Below, piece by piece: positions 25,733 through 35,051 of a stretch of DNA of 64,000 nucleotides. Position numbers and translations under genes: made by a program. The notes below the pieces were generated by a model that saw only the letters and a list, made by a program, of their open reading frames with translations, was not told the DNA's origin and ran no database searches. Every line of letters begins with the position of its first letter. The first letter of the stretch is position 1. Origin of the DNA: Bacteroidota bacterium (GTDB lineage Bacteria; Bacteroidota; Bacteroidia; Bacteroidales; SZUA-534); contig QKGS01000007.1 in assembly GCA_003250355.1 (NCBI GenBank), positions 124,001 to 188,000 of the forward strand. Reading direction: 5' to 3'.

Positions 25733-26524
25733 ATGGATAATAATTACTTAAAGGCAATATATGCTGCAGTTGAGGCAGGTTTAGAAATTATGGAAGTTTA
25801 TACTTCCAATGATTTTGGAGTAGAAGCAAAAGGCGACAATTCACCACTAACAAAAGCTGATACAAAAGGGCATAATAAAATAGTTGAAATACTTAATAGT
25901 ACCGGAATACCAATTCTAAGTGAAGAAGGCAAGGAATTACCATACAATGCCAGAAAAGAGTGGTTAAAACTTTGGGTGGTTGACCCTTTAGATGGTACTA
26001 AGGAGTTTATAAAACGAAATGGAGAGTTTACTGTTAATATTGCAATGGTTAATTCCGGTGAACCTGTATTTGGTGTTATATATGTTCCGGTTACAAGAGA
26101 ATTATATTTTGGCATTAAGGGTATAGGTTCTTTTAAAACTGTAGTAAATGGTCAGTTACACTTCGATAATATTGATAATCTTATAGAATTGAGTGTAAAG
26201 TTACCTTTAAAAACAGTGAGGAATTTTACAGTTGTAGCAAGTCGCTCTCATATGTCAGTTGAAACAGAGGAATTTATAAATAAGTTAAAATCGGAACATA
26301 AGAATCTTGATTTTATTTCAAAAGGTAGTTCTTTAAAATTATGTGCAGTAGCCGAAGGGGTAGCCGATATATACCCGCGGTTTGCACCAACTATGGAATG
26401 GGATACAGCAGCCGGTCAGGCAATTGTGGAAGCAATGGGCGGAAAGGTAACAAAGGTAACCGGTGAAAGTATTAGATATAATCGTGAAGATTTATTGAAC
26501 CCTTGGTTTATTGCAAAAGCCTAA
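25733..26524 (+). CDS. cysQ: 3'(2'),5'-bisphosphate nucleotidase CysQ
   Basis: 263 residues of the inositol-monophosphatase fold. Metal-binding motifs are visible: SEEGKELP region (first glutamate), WVVDPLDGTKEF and, near the end, PTMEWDTAAGQAIVEAMGG. It removes the 3'-phosphate from PAP, the by-product of PAPS use, and so completes a PAPS cycle with cysC. Last gene of the plus-strand cluster; its stop overlaps the stop of the convergent SirB1-like gene by four bases. Confidence 0.93.
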   Translation: MDNNYLKAIYAAVEAGLEIMEVYTSNDFGVEAKGDNSPLTKADTKGHNKIVEILNSTGIPILSEEGKELPYNARKEWLKLWVVDPLDGTKEFIKRNGEFTVNIAMVNSGEPVFGVIYVPVTRELYFGIKGIGSFKTVVNGQLHFDNIDNLIELSVKLPLKTVRNFTVVASRSHMSVETEEFINKLKSEHKNLDFISKGSSLKLCAVAEGVADIYPRFAPTMEWDTAAGQAIVEAMGGKVTKVTGESIRYNREDLLNPWFIAKA

Positions 26525-27393
26525 TCTTTTTTCTTAATAATATCTAATAGTCTGATATAATCGTTTGCTTTCTCATTCTCCGCATTACGTAAGTAAAAAT
26601 CAATTAAGTTTTTTAATAAAACAGTTATAGTTTTTCGATTACTGCAGGGAATGAAGAAAGCTTTCTTCTTTTCAAGCTTCTGTTGTTTAATAAAATAGTC
26701 AATCTCTTTTTTTCCAAAAACAGTTCCTTTATTGAATGGATTTATGTAAAATAGTACATCTTCTTTGAAATCATCATCAATTGAAATATGTGGTGTATTT
26801 TTGTAGCAAAGAATAAAATTTTTGGGTAGTGCTACACCCATTACCGGTAACCCAAGTTCCTGAGATATTATTCCATAAATGATAGCTAGCGATATAGGAG
26901 AACCTTTTTTGTGCTCAAAAGTATTGTTTATGAAGTTGCTTTGAGAAGAGGTTTGGAAAGAGTTACTTCTGTTGAATCCGTGTACTTCAAAAAAAATATG
27001 GTTTATAATTTTAACTTTTTCAAGAGCTGTTAGATGTTCATTTATTTCAAGCCAAACGTCATTTTTTAATTGTTCAATTTTATTTCTAATATCTTCTTTT
27101 GAAGTTTCCGGGTATTGGAATTTAGCAATTAAATATGCAGCCGTAAACAGATCGTTAGCTCCGTTTTGTATCCATATTTTTAATTGGGTTTCTATTTCAT
27201 TTTGATGGATATCATGTATTATTTGTTCAACTCTAGTTTGAAATAGTTCGTCAAGAGAGTTCTCCCATGCTAATTCAAGGGTAGGAATTATATCAGACCC
27301 CATTTTGTTGAGTTGTAATCGAATAGCCGAGAAAACTTCTTGGTTCGGATCATCAAGAAGTTTTATTAGTGACTCAAGTTCTTCTGATTCCAT
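26521..27393 (-). CDS. SirB1/transglutaminase-like family protein
   Basis: 290 residues. The centre carries the SirB1_N transglutaminase-like pattern: FNNTFEHKKGSPISLAIIYG is represented here by NNTFEHKKGSPISL, then LGLPVMGVALPKNFIL with the expected histidine in place of the catalytic-type pocket, followed by the IYFNPF-like FYINPFNKGTVFGK. The usual catalytic cysteine position holds serine (GSPIS), as in other SirB1-type proteins, so protease activity is doubtful. The N-terminal third is helical. Function is unknown; it is three bases from the nucleoside phosphorylase gene and probably co-transcribed. Confidence 0.75.
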   Translation of the reverse strand: MESEELESLIKLLDDPNQEVFSAIRLQLNKMGSDIIPTLELAWENSLDELFQTRVEQIIHDIHQNEIETQLKIWIQNGANDLFTAAYLIAKFQYPETSKEDIRNKIEQLKNDVWLEINEHLTALEKVKIINHIFFEVHGFNRSNSFQTSSQSNFINNTFEHKKGSPISLAIIYGIISQELGLPVMGVALPKNFILCYKNTPHISIDDDFKEDVLFYINPFNKGTVFGKKEIDYFIKQQKLEKKKAFFIPCSNRKTITVLLKNLIDFYLRNAENEKANDYIRLLDIIKKKD

Positions 27394-27396
27394 TAT

Positions 27397-28263
27397 TTAT
27401 ATTCTGTCTAAAATTGTTTCAACAAGCTTTTGTACCGCTTTTTTATAATCTTTACTATACTCTTTTCTCATTCTGTTTGCAATAATGCAGCATACAGTAA
27501 GAGCATTGTGCCCCATAAGAGCCGATAATCCATATATTGCAGAACATTCCATTTCGTAATTTGTAATCAGCAAATCATTACTATTAAATGAGCTGATTTT
27601 TGTATTTATGTCATTGTCCTGTATTGGCAACCGCAATACTCGTCCTTGTGGACCATAAAAGCCTGGTGCTGAAATTGTAAAGCCTTGTTTTATATCAAAA
27701 GCAATTTTGTTGAGCAGTTCTGTGTTGCTTTTTATTATATATGGGTCGCAAAGCTGTGGGTTCCAATTTAAATGATGCTTTAACTTTTTCTCAATTTCTA
27801 AATCACATATACTATTTCGGTTTGCGTAAAAATTCAAAAGACCATCGAAGCCTATGGCATATTTACTTGCAACCGGAGTGTCTACAGGAATATCTTCCTG
27901 TAATGAACCACTGGTTCCTATTCGTATTATGTTTAAACTTTTCTTATTTTCTTTTTCTGTTCTAGTGTCAAGGTTTATATTTACAAGAGCATCAATTTCA
28001 TTTAAAACTATATCAATATTATCGGTTCCAATACCTGTTGATACAACGGAAATCCTTTTGTTCCCAATTTTTCCGGTATGGGTAATAAATTCGCGGTTTT
28101 GCTTTTTTACTTCTAATATGTCAAAATACGATGAAATCATTTCTACTCGTCCCTGATCACCAACAAAAATTATATTATCAGCAATTTCATCTGGCAAAAG
28201 GTGCAGATGAAAAATACTGCCGTCAGGATTCAATATTAATTCCGATTCTTCTATTTGTCGCAT
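27397..28263 (-). CDS. Nucleoside phosphorylase (uridine phosphorylase-like)
   Basis: 288 residues of the PNP/UDP phosphorylase superfamily. Motifs are IIFVGDQGRVEMI near the N-terminus (phosphate-binding region), VVSTGIGTDNIDIVLNE, IIRIGTSGSLQEDIPV and NYEMECSAIYGLSALMG, whose Met-Glu contacts ribose. It cleaves a nucleoside with phosphate into base and ribose-1-phosphate during salvage. Uridine is the most likely substrate because of overall resemblance to uridine phosphorylases, but purine nucleosides cannot be excluded. Confidence 0.85.
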   Translation of the reverse strand: MRQIEESELILNPDGSIFHLHLLPDEIADNIIFVGDQGRVEMISSYFDILEVKKQNREFITHTGKIGNKRISVVSTGIGTDNIDIVLNEIDALVNINLDTRTEKENKKSLNIIRIGTSGSLQEDIPVDTPVASKYAIGFDGLLNFYANRNSICDLEIEKKLKHHLNWNPQLCDPYIIKSNTELLNKIAFDIKQGFTISAPGFYGPQGRVLRLPIQDNDINTKISSFNSNDLLITNYEMECSAIYGLSALMGHNALTVCCIIANRMRKEYSKDYKKAVQKLVETILDRI

Positions 28264-28433
28264 ATTACAATTATAAATGGATTTAGAACTTAAAAATATA
28301 AAATATACTAACGGTTAACATTATATATTTTGAAATTTATTAACTAATTATTTAACAAATACTGTAACTCTGTTTCGAAGCTTTTTTTATATCATAATAA
28401 TTCTAAATTTGTAATGTAACAAAAAGCATAGTT

Positions 28434-29315
28434 ATGGAAAAACATGATAAGCATTATTTAGTTCCTGTCGATTATTCCGACAAATCGGTTTTTGGATTAA
28501 AAATGGCTAATAACCTGCTTAAAGCAGGCGGAGGTAAAGTAACAGTTTTAAATGTAATTAAAGGTGTAAATCCAATTTTGTCAGATTCTTTTACGTCAGA
28601 GGAACGTGAAGGTATTTTTGCAAAATTAAAACAACATTTAGAAGTATTTACATCAAAATATATTAATGTTTCCGGAGTAGAGCCGGAGTGTATAATTGAA
28701 AAAGGAAAACTATGTGATACTATACTTAAAACAGCTGATGACGTTGGAGCATCAATGATAGTAATGGGTACTAGTACTGCTGATAATATTAAAAAATGGA
28801 TAATTGGCACAAATGCATTAAGAGTAGTTACTGAAGCAACTTGCCCTGTTATAACATTAAAGCAAAACCCTGATAAAGAAAATATTCAGCGCATTATTTT
28901 ACCTATTGATGTAACAAAAGAGAGTAGAGAAAAAACAGTTTGGGCTGTTCAATTGGCTAAAATGTATAGTGCAGAAATATATGTTGTATCTGCTTATACC
29001 ATCTCCGATGAGTTTGTTTTAAACAAGTTAAATAATTATTTGAACCAAACAGTCGATTATATCAAAGAGCATAATGTAAAAGTATCGGGTGAAATATTGA
29101 AAGTAGGAGACCGAACCAGTGGAGTACTTGATTATATAAAAGAGCATGACGGAGATTTAATAGTAATTACTACGCATGAACAGTTGGAACTGATACATTC
29201 GTTTATGGGTTCATTTGCAAAGGGTATTATCAGAGGAGCTACAGTTCCTGTTTTAAGTATTGTGCCTAAAATTAAGCATACTGTGTTGTTTAGTATGCCT
29301 GCATTTGGAGAGTAG
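28434..29315 (+). CDS. Tandem universal stress protein
   Basis: 293 residues holding two UspA domains (~1-140 and ~155-285). Each starts with the family strand (YLVPVDYSDKSVFGLKMA; IILPIDVTKESREKTVWA). The first domain ends with an ATP-type motif VMGTSTADNIKKWIIGTNA; the second has ITTHEQLELIHSFMGSFA. A -7-like element TAAATTTG lies at 28404-28411. The gene is 29 bases before a prohibitin-family gene, so the two probably form an operon active under envelope or energy stress. Confidence 0.88.
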   Translation: MEKHDKHYLVPVDYSDKSVFGLKMANNLLKAGGGKVTVLNVIKGVNPILSDSFTSEEREGIFAKLKQHLEVFTSKYINVSGVEPECIIEKGKLCDTILKTADDVGASMIVMGTSTADNIKKWIIGTNALRVVTEATCPVITLKQNPDKENIQRIILPIDVTKESREKTVWAVQLAKMYSAEIYVVSAYTISDEFVLNKLNNYLNQTVDYIKEHNVKVSGEILKVGDRTSGVLDYIKEHDGDLIVITTHEQLELIHSFMGSFAKGIIRGATVPVLSIVPKIKHTVLFSMPAFGE

Positions 29316-29344
29316 TTTAATTTAAAATGTAAATAAAGATAAAA

Positions 29345-30157
29345 ATGAAAAAATCATCGAATTTAATTGTAATTGGAGTAGTAGCGCTATTTATATTAAT
29401 TCTGTTAGGAGGGCGATTGTTTTTAATGCTCGATGCCACGGAGCGAGGGGTTTTGTTTAAACCTTTTGGAGGCGGATTAAAGAAAGATAATATATTTGGG
29501 CCTGGTTTTCATGTAATAGCTCCATGGAACAAAGTTTATATTTATGATGTTCAGGAGCAAAAAAGCGAAGAAACAATGGATGTTCTTGACAGGAACGGAC
29601 TTTCGTTAAATATTGATGTTACTGTACGTTATTTTCCTGTTTATAATGAGATAGGAAGTTTGTACGAAGGTTTTAAGCTTGATTATACCAGTTTATTAGT
29701 TATTCCTGAGGTTCGCTCTACTTTTCGCCAGGTTGCAGGTAGATATACTGCCGAAGAGATATATTCAACTAAACGCTCTGAGGTAGAGCTTGCAATAATA
29801 GCAGAGGCAGGCGAAAAATTGAGAAAAAATCATATAGAGATGAAAGCATTGCTTATTCGGTCTATTAATTTACCAAGCGATATAAAAGGAGCTATTGAAA
29901 ATAAATTAAAGCAAGAGCAAGAAGCTTTAGCATATAAGTTTAGGCTCGAAAAAGAAGCCTCAGAGGCTGAACGTAAACGTATTCAGGCAGAGGGCGAAGC
30001 AAAGGCCAATCATATAATTAATTCAAGCTTAACACCTCAACTATTAAAAATGCGTGGCATAGAAGCAACCTTGGAACTTGCAAAATCACCTAATAGCAAA
30101 GTGGTTGTTGTTGGTAACGGAAAAGATGGGATGCCTTTAATTCTAGGAAATCAGTAA
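29345..30157 (+). CDS. Prohibitin/SPFH-domain membrane protein
   Basis: 270 residues: one N-terminal transmembrane helix (~7-27), then a Band 7/SPFH domain (~30-200; GPGFHVIAPWNKVYIYDVQEQ, RSTFRQVAGRYTAEEIYST) and a coiled coil rich in KEASEAERKRIQAEGEAKA, ending in a conserved tail (LELAKSPNSKVVVVG). Prohibitin-like proteins form large membrane rings and protect membrane proteases and respiratory complexes. It follows the tandem Usp gene and ends at a strong terminator. Confidence 0.9.
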   Translation: MKKSSNLIVIGVVALFILILLGGRLFLMLDATERGVLFKPFGGGLKKDNIFGPGFHVIAPWNKVYIYDVQEQKSEETMDVLDRNGLSLNIDVTVRYFPVYNEIGSLYEGFKLDYTSLLVIPEVRSTFRQVAGRYTAEEIYSTKRSEVELAIIAEAGEKLRKNHIEMKALLIRSINLPSDIKGAIENKLKQEQEALAYKFRLEKEASEAERKRIQAEGEAKANHIINSSLTPQLLKMRGIEATLELAKSPNSKVVVVGNGKDGMPLILGNQ

Positions 30158-30173
30158 TAATTTATCATTTTTT

Positions 30174-30212
30174 AAAAAAGCCATATGGATATATACCGTA
30201 TGGCTTTTTTTT
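30174..30212 (+). terminator. Intrinsic terminator after the prohibitin gene
   Basis: AAAAAAGCCATA (30174-30185) pairs perfectly with TATGGCTTTTTT (30199-30210), loop of 13 bases, followed by two more T. Confidence 0.9.
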
Positions 30213-30259
30213 GTATCTTAAAAATTAATTTCAGATGACATAAATAAATAGCAATATAT

Positions 30260-32140
30260 ATGAAAAAGACAGGGTTATTTAAAGGTGTAATAGTATTATT
30301 AGCTCCGGTTTTAATTGCAGCAGCTTTACTAATTGTTAAAATTAGCTTTGAAAAATTTCAATTAAATCGAGGTTTAAATATTTTTCTAATTATAGCTTTT
30401 TTTGCAGCATTTTTATATTACTATTATCGAATAGTGGTCGATTTAAATAAGAATATTAAAAATCACATTAAGCAGTTAAATTTAATATCTGAAGGCGAAA
30501 CAAAGCAGTTGGGAGAGCTTGATAAAAGCTATTTATTGTCCGTTAATTCTATTAATACTGTTGTAAATAAGCTTATAAATAACTTGAGCAATACTTTAAA
30601 ACATATAGTTGAAATAGCCTCAGGTAATTTAGATAAACAGTACACATATGCCGGTGATAATGATTTAATTGGCAAAGAATTGGTTAAGCTTCAGGAGAGT
30701 CTAAAAAAAGATAAGGCAGAATTGGAGAAAAACAAGATTGAAGAACAACAGCGTAATTGGGTAGCAAACGGATTAGCAAAATTTAGCGATATACTTCGTA
30801 AAGATACCCATGATATTCATAAAATGGGATATGGCATAGTTTCAAATTTAGTTGATTATGTAAATTTGAATCAGGGTGGTTTATTTGTATTACAAGAAGG
30901 TGAAGAGCAAGCAGAACAGGAAGTTTACTATGAAATGGTTTCGGCAGTAGCATACGATAGAGAAAAATCGGTTCATACAAAAATAAAGATAGGCGAAAGC
31001 TTAGTTGGTCGTTGTGCATATGAGAAGAAAACTATTTATATGTCAAATATTCCGCAGGGCTATATTAATATTACTTCAGGATTAGGTACTGCAAATCCAA
31101 CTAATTTACTGATTGTTCCATGTATGCTTGATGAAAAAGTATTGGCAATTATAGAGCTGGCATCTTTTAATAAAATCGAACCATATCAGATTGAATTTAT
31201 TGAAAGGCTTGGGGAGAGTATCGCTTCTTCTATCTCAAATGTAAAAACAAATGAGCGTACAAAAGCTTTGCTTAATGCTAGTAAGCATCAGTCGGAAGAA
31301 TTGGCAGCACAGGAGGAAGAACTAAGACAGAACCTTGAAGAGATGGAAGCTACTCAGGACGAATTACGACGTCAAATGGAACTTAATACCGATATGCAAT
31401 TAAACTTACGAAAAGAAAAATTCCTGTTTGATTCGTTTTTAGAGCATAGCCCGGTTAGAGTGAATTTTAAAGATAAGGATACTAAATTTATGAAAGCAAG
31501 CAAGTCGTTGCTTGAAAAGTTTGGTAAAAACAGTTATGAAGAAATTGAAGGAATGACAGAGTTCGATTTTTCATCGGCTGAATATGCTAAAAAAGCAACC
31601 GACGATGATTACGAAATAATGCGTACACGTATACCAAAAATAAACTATGTTGAGCATGAGGTTAAAACAGATGGTAATGAGATATGGAAAAATGTATCGA
31701 AAATACCTTTAGTTAACGAAGATAATGAGTGTCTTGGGGTAATGGCAATAGTTTATGACCTTACAGACTCAAAACTCAATGAATTTGAAAATAAGCGATT
31801 AAAAGAATCAAATAATAATTTACATAAGTTGTTAATTGATTCCGGCAATGTGATTTTTATGAATAAGAAAGGGTTAATAACAGATGCCGGAAATAGTTTG
31901 TGTTCTATATATGGCCTAAATATAAAAGATGTAAAGGGTAAGCAAATATCAGATATTTTTAGCATAAAAAAAGGGATAGAATTATCTGATGTGTTTGTAC
32001 AGGTAATTAAAGATAAATCATCTGAGTTTGTTGATTTATTTACAACAGCCTCACAAAAAGGAAAAGTAAAACAAAAGTTTATTGCAAATGAAATTGCTAA
32101 GGGAGAATTTGAAATAGTAATGATGTGTACTCCTGCATAG
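30260..32140 (+). CDS. Membrane GAF/PAS sensor protein without recognizable output domain
   Basis: 626 residues. Two transmembrane helices (~10-27 and ~38-55) with a minimal loop are followed by a HAMP-like segment, a GAF domain (~165-330; RCAYEKKTIYMSNIPQGYI), a coiled coil rich in EELAAQEEELRQNLEEME, and two PAS domains (~385-505 and ~520-620). No histidine kinase, cyclase, phosphatase or receiver follows the second PAS domain, and the frame ends cleanly. It may signal through partners. The EEELRQNLEEMEATQ coil is typical of Bacteroidota sensor proteins. Confidence 0.85.
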   Translation: MKKTGLFKGVIVLLAPVLIAAALLIVKISFEKFQLNRGLNIFLIIAFFAAFLYYYYRIVVDLNKNIKNHIKQLNLISEGETKQLGELDKSYLLSVNSINTVVNKLINNLSNTLKHIVEIASGNLDKQYTYAGDNDLIGKELVKLQESLKKDKAELEKNKIEEQQRNWVANGLAKFSDILRKDTHDIHKMGYGIVSNLVDYVNLNQGGLFVLQEGEEQAEQEVYYEMVSAVAYDREKSVHTKIKIGESLVGRCAYEKKTIYMSNIPQGYINITSGLGTANPTNLLIVPCMLDEKVLAIIELASFNKIEPYQIEFIERLGESIASSISNVKTNERTKALLNASKHQSEELAAQEEELRQNLEEMEATQDELRRQMELNTDMQLNLRKEKFLFDSFLEHSPVRVNFKDKDTKFMKASKSLLEKFGKNSYEEIEGMTEFDFSSAEYAKKATDDDYEIMRTRIPKINYVEHEVKTDGNEIWKNVSKIPLVNEDNECLGVMAIVYDLTDSKLNEFENKRLKESNNNLHKLLIDSGNVIFMNKKGLITDAGNSLCSIYGLNIKDVKGKQISDIFSIKKGIELSDVFVQVIKDKSSEFVDLFTTASQKGKVKQKFIANEIAKGEFEIVMMCTPA

Positions 32141-32142
32141 TT

Positions 32143-32757
32143 TTATTTTCCTTTATATGGTACGCGGTTAATTATTGAGCGCCCTAAAGTTATTTCATCG
32201 GTATATTCTAGTTCATCACCAACAGAGATGCCTCGCGCAAGAGTTGATAAGGGAATCTCTATTGAATTTAGTTTTCTGTAAATATAAAAGTTTGTAGTGT
32301 CACCTTCCATTGTTGTACTTAAAGCAAGTATAATTTCTGCAATGTGTTTATTTCTAGCTCTTTGCTCAAGGGAGTCTATATTTAAATCTTTAGGGCCAAT
32401 ACCATCCATGGGAGATATTTTGCCACCCAAAACATGGTATAATCCCCTGTATTGTCCTGTTGACTCTATTGCCAATAATTCTTTAATTGATTCTACTACA
32501 CAAATAAGCGATTCGTCGCGTTTAGGATCTGAACAAATTGAACAAAACTCTTCTTCAGAAATGTTATGACATTTTCTGCAGGTTTTTACTTGTTCCTTCA
32601 TTTGTATTATAGAATTTGCAAAAGCAAAAGTGTCTTCTTTAGTTTGGTGGAGAAGATGAAGAACAAGACGAAGTGCCGTTTTTTTTCCTATGCCTGGAAG
32701 CTTTGCAAACTCAATTACAGCTTGTTCCAATAATCGTGAAGGGAGTTGATTGTCCAT
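32143..32757 (-). CDS. recR: Recombination mediator protein RecR
   Basis: 204 residues from ATG 32757; an ATG four codons earlier is possible, but [20 protein letters not shown] is the common family start. Features are the helix-hairpin-helix [14 protein letters not shown], the zinc finger CRKCHN..FCSICSD, and a Toprim domain with [15 protein letters not shown] and HVLGG. RecR works with RecO/RecF to load RecA at gaps. Convergent with the GAF/PAS gene; its own promoter is at 32813-32843. Confidence 0.95.
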   Translation of the reverse strand: MDNQLPSRLLEQAVIEFAKLPGIGKKTALRLVLHLLHQTKEDTFAFANSIIQMKEQVKTCRKCHNISEEEFCSICSDPKRDESLICVVESIKELLAIESTGQYRGLYHVLGGKISPMDGIGPKDLNIDSLEQRARNKHIAEIILALSTTMEGDTTNFYIYRKLNSIEIPLSTLARGISVGDELEYTDEITLGRSIINRVPYKGK

Positions 32758-32812
32758 ATATATGTTCAAAATATGAAAGTTAAAAGCTTTTTGTTAAGCC
32801 ATTTGCAGAATG

Positions 32813-32843
32813 CAAAAATAGTAACTTCTGTTGCCGGAGGCAA
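32813..32843 (-). promoter_or_regulatory. Promoter of recR
   Basis: On the minus strand TTG (32843-32841) and TATTTTTG (32820-32813) are 20 bases apart. Confidence 0.5.
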
Positions 32844-32958
32844 GAATGGGACAATATTATTTGACCAAGCTTGTAAATAACTCTATAATACATAGTTTAT
32901 CCTTTGTGTGAACTATATTTTAATTTAAATTCGCTCAAAAAATAAAACTAATACAATT

Positions 32959-34428
32959 ATGTCACCGCACTCAATCATTATAATTCTTATATCATATTTT
33001 TCATTATTGTTTTTAATATCTTTCTTAACTAGTAGAAAATCAGACAATAAAGATTTTTTTATAGGTTCAAAAAAATCGCCATGGTATCTTGTTGCTTTCG
33101 GAATGATAGGGGCAAGTCTTTCAGGGGTTACTTTTATTTCAGTACCGGGTTGGGTAGGAGCTAGTCAGTTTTCTTATATGCAAATGGTTTTGGGATACCT
33201 TATTGGATATTTTATAATTGCACAAGTTCTTTTACCGGTTTATTATAAATTGAATTTAACAAGTATTTATACATATTTAGACCAACGATTTGGAAAAGTT
33301 TCATATAAAACAGGAGCATCTTATTTTTTAATTAGTAGGGTAATAGGTGCTTCATTTAGGTTGTTTCTAGTAGCAAATGTTTTACAAATGACCATATTTA
33401 GTGCTTATAATATACCATTTGCGGTAACTGTTAGTATAACCATTTTGCTTATATGGCTCTATACTTTTAAAGGGGGAATTAAAACAATTGTTTGGACAGA
33501 TACTCTACAAACATTTTTCATGCTATTGGCAGTGGGGCTTAGTGTTTATTATATTTCAGATGGAATGAATTTGAGTTTTAAACAAATGGTTTCTGTAATT
33601 AGTGAATCTGAATTTTCCCGAGTTTGGTTTTTTGATAATCCGAAAGCAGGAACATTTTTTTTAAAGCAGATATTGAGTGGTGCATTTATAACAATAGTTA
33701 TGACCGGATTAGACCAGGATATGATGCAAAAGAATTTGAGTTGTAAGAACCTAAAAGATGCTCAAAAAAATATGTATTGGTATGGATCTGCATTTGTGCC
33801 TGTTAATTTGTTGTTTTTGTCGCTAGGTGCATTATTGTTTATTTTTGCACAGCAAAATGGAATAATATTACCGGAGAAGGCTGATGATTTATTTCCATTA
33901 ATTGCAACTAAAGGATACTTGTCGCCAATTGTATCAGTATTTTTTATGTTGGGGCTTGTTGCTGCAGCATATTCAAGTGCCGACTCTGCACTTACATCGT
34001 TAACAACTTCATTTACAATTGATATTCTTGAGGTGCCCGATAAAAATATTCCGCATAAGCAAAAGGAAAAAATCAGAAAGCTTGTGCATATTGGGGTTTC
34101 TGTTTTATTGGGAATTGTAATAATAATTTTTAATAAAGTAAATAACGATAGTGTAATAAGTACACTATTTACATTTGCTGGTTATACTTATGGTCCATTG
34201 TTAGGATTATATACATTCGGACTGTTTACAAAGTATGCAATTAAAGATAAATATGTTTGGATAGTTTGCTTGCTTTCGCCAGTGGTATCACTTTTATTAA
34301 ATCAATATAGTTCGCAATTGTTTTGGGGATATAGTTTTGGATTTGAAATATTAATTGTGAATGGTTTATTAACATTTGCAGGATTATTTTTTATAAAGAG
34401 AAAGTTTAACGCAACCATATCTAAATAA
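32959..34428 (+). CDS. Sodium:solute symporter family protein
   Basis: 489 residues with about 13 transmembrane helices. The SSF pattern is clear: GASLSGVTFISVPGWV in helix 1-2, ASFRLFLVANVLQM, WTDTLQTFFMLLA, MTGLDQDMMQKN and the sodium-site region LVAAAYSSADSALTSLTTSF. It imports a small solute with Na+. Bacteroidota homologues have varied or unknown substrates and none is indicated by the neighbours. Confidence 0.92.
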   Translation: MSPHSIIIILISYFSLLFLISFLTSRKSDNKDFFIGSKKSPWYLVAFGMIGASLSGVTFISVPGWVGASQFSYMQMVLGYLIGYFIIAQVLLPVYYKLNLTSIYTYLDQRFGKVSYKTGASYFLISRVIGASFRLFLVANVLQMTIFSAYNIPFAVTVSITILLIWLYTFKGGIKTIVWTDTLQTFFMLLAVGLSVYYISDGMNLSFKQMVSVISESEFSRVWFFDNPKAGTFFLKQILSGAFITIVMTGLDQDMMQKNLSCKNLKDAQKNMYWYGSAFVPVNLLFLSLGALLFIFAQQNGIILPEKADDLFPLIATKGYLSPIVSVFFMLGLVAAAYSSADSALTSLTTSFTIDILEVPDKNIPHKQKEKIRKLVHIGVSVLLGIVIIIFNKVNNDSVISTLFTFAGYTYGPLLGLYTFGLFTKYAIKDKYVWIVCLLSPVVSLLLNQYSSQLFWGYSFGFEILIVNGLLTFAGLFFIKRKFNATISK

Positions 34429-34477
34429 AGAGCGTCAATATAACACAATCGATAATAATTTCTTAAAAATAGTCGGT

Positions 34478-35044
34478 TTGAAAAAAGAAATAGATGAAAT
34501 AATAAAGGGATGTAAAAAAGGTCGTCCCGATTCGCAGAAGAAACTCTATGATATGTTTTCTAAGAAAATGTATGGGGTGTGTTTGCAGTATGCTAAGGAT
34601 TATACAGAAGCCGAAGATGTTTTACAAGAAGGGTTTATTAAGGTTTTTACCAAAATAAATCAATATGATGGTAAAGGTGCTTTTGGTGGCTGGATAAGGC
34701 GTATAATGGTAAATTGTGCATTGGAAAAGTTTCGTAAACAGAATAATTTGTTTACAGTTTCTGAAATATGCGAATATGACAGCAAGCTTGTGTGTGACGA
34801 TATTTTGGCAGAAATATCAAGTAAGGAGTTGCTTGATATGATACAGGAGCTTACTCCTCAGTATCGTACTGTTTTTAACCTTTATGCAATAGAAGGTTAT
34901 CCGCATCAGGAAATTGCAGAAATGCTGAATATTACAGAAGGAACTTCAAAGTCAAATCTTTCACGTGCCAGAGTTATTCTTCAAGAGAAAGTTAAAGAAT
35001 TGTATTCGGAGCGAAAAAGTAACGTTAAACTAAAAATAAAATAG
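34478..35044 (+). CDS. ECF-type RNA polymerase sigma factor
   Basis: 188 residues. The start is a TTG at 34478; the next in-frame ATG (about residue 25) would cut into region 2, so TTG is preferred. Region 2 is at ~20-85 (YAKDYTEAEDVLQEGFIKVF, then GAFGGWIRRIMVNCAL) and region 4 at ~125-180 (LTPQYRTVFNLYAIEGYPHQ, IAEMLNITEGTSKSNLSRAR). The downstream gene is an apparent anti-sigma-type membrane protein. Confidence 0.9.
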   Translation: MKKEIDEIIKGCKKGRPDSQKKLYDMFSKKMYGVCLQYAKDYTEAEDVLQEGFIKVFTKINQYDGKGAFGGWIRRIMVNCALEKFRKQNNLFTVSEICEYDSKLVCDDILAEISSKELLDMIQELTPQYRTVFNLYAIEGYPHQEIAEMLNITEGTSKSNLSRARVILQEKVKELYSERKSNVKLKIK

Positions 35045-35051
35045 TGTGATA

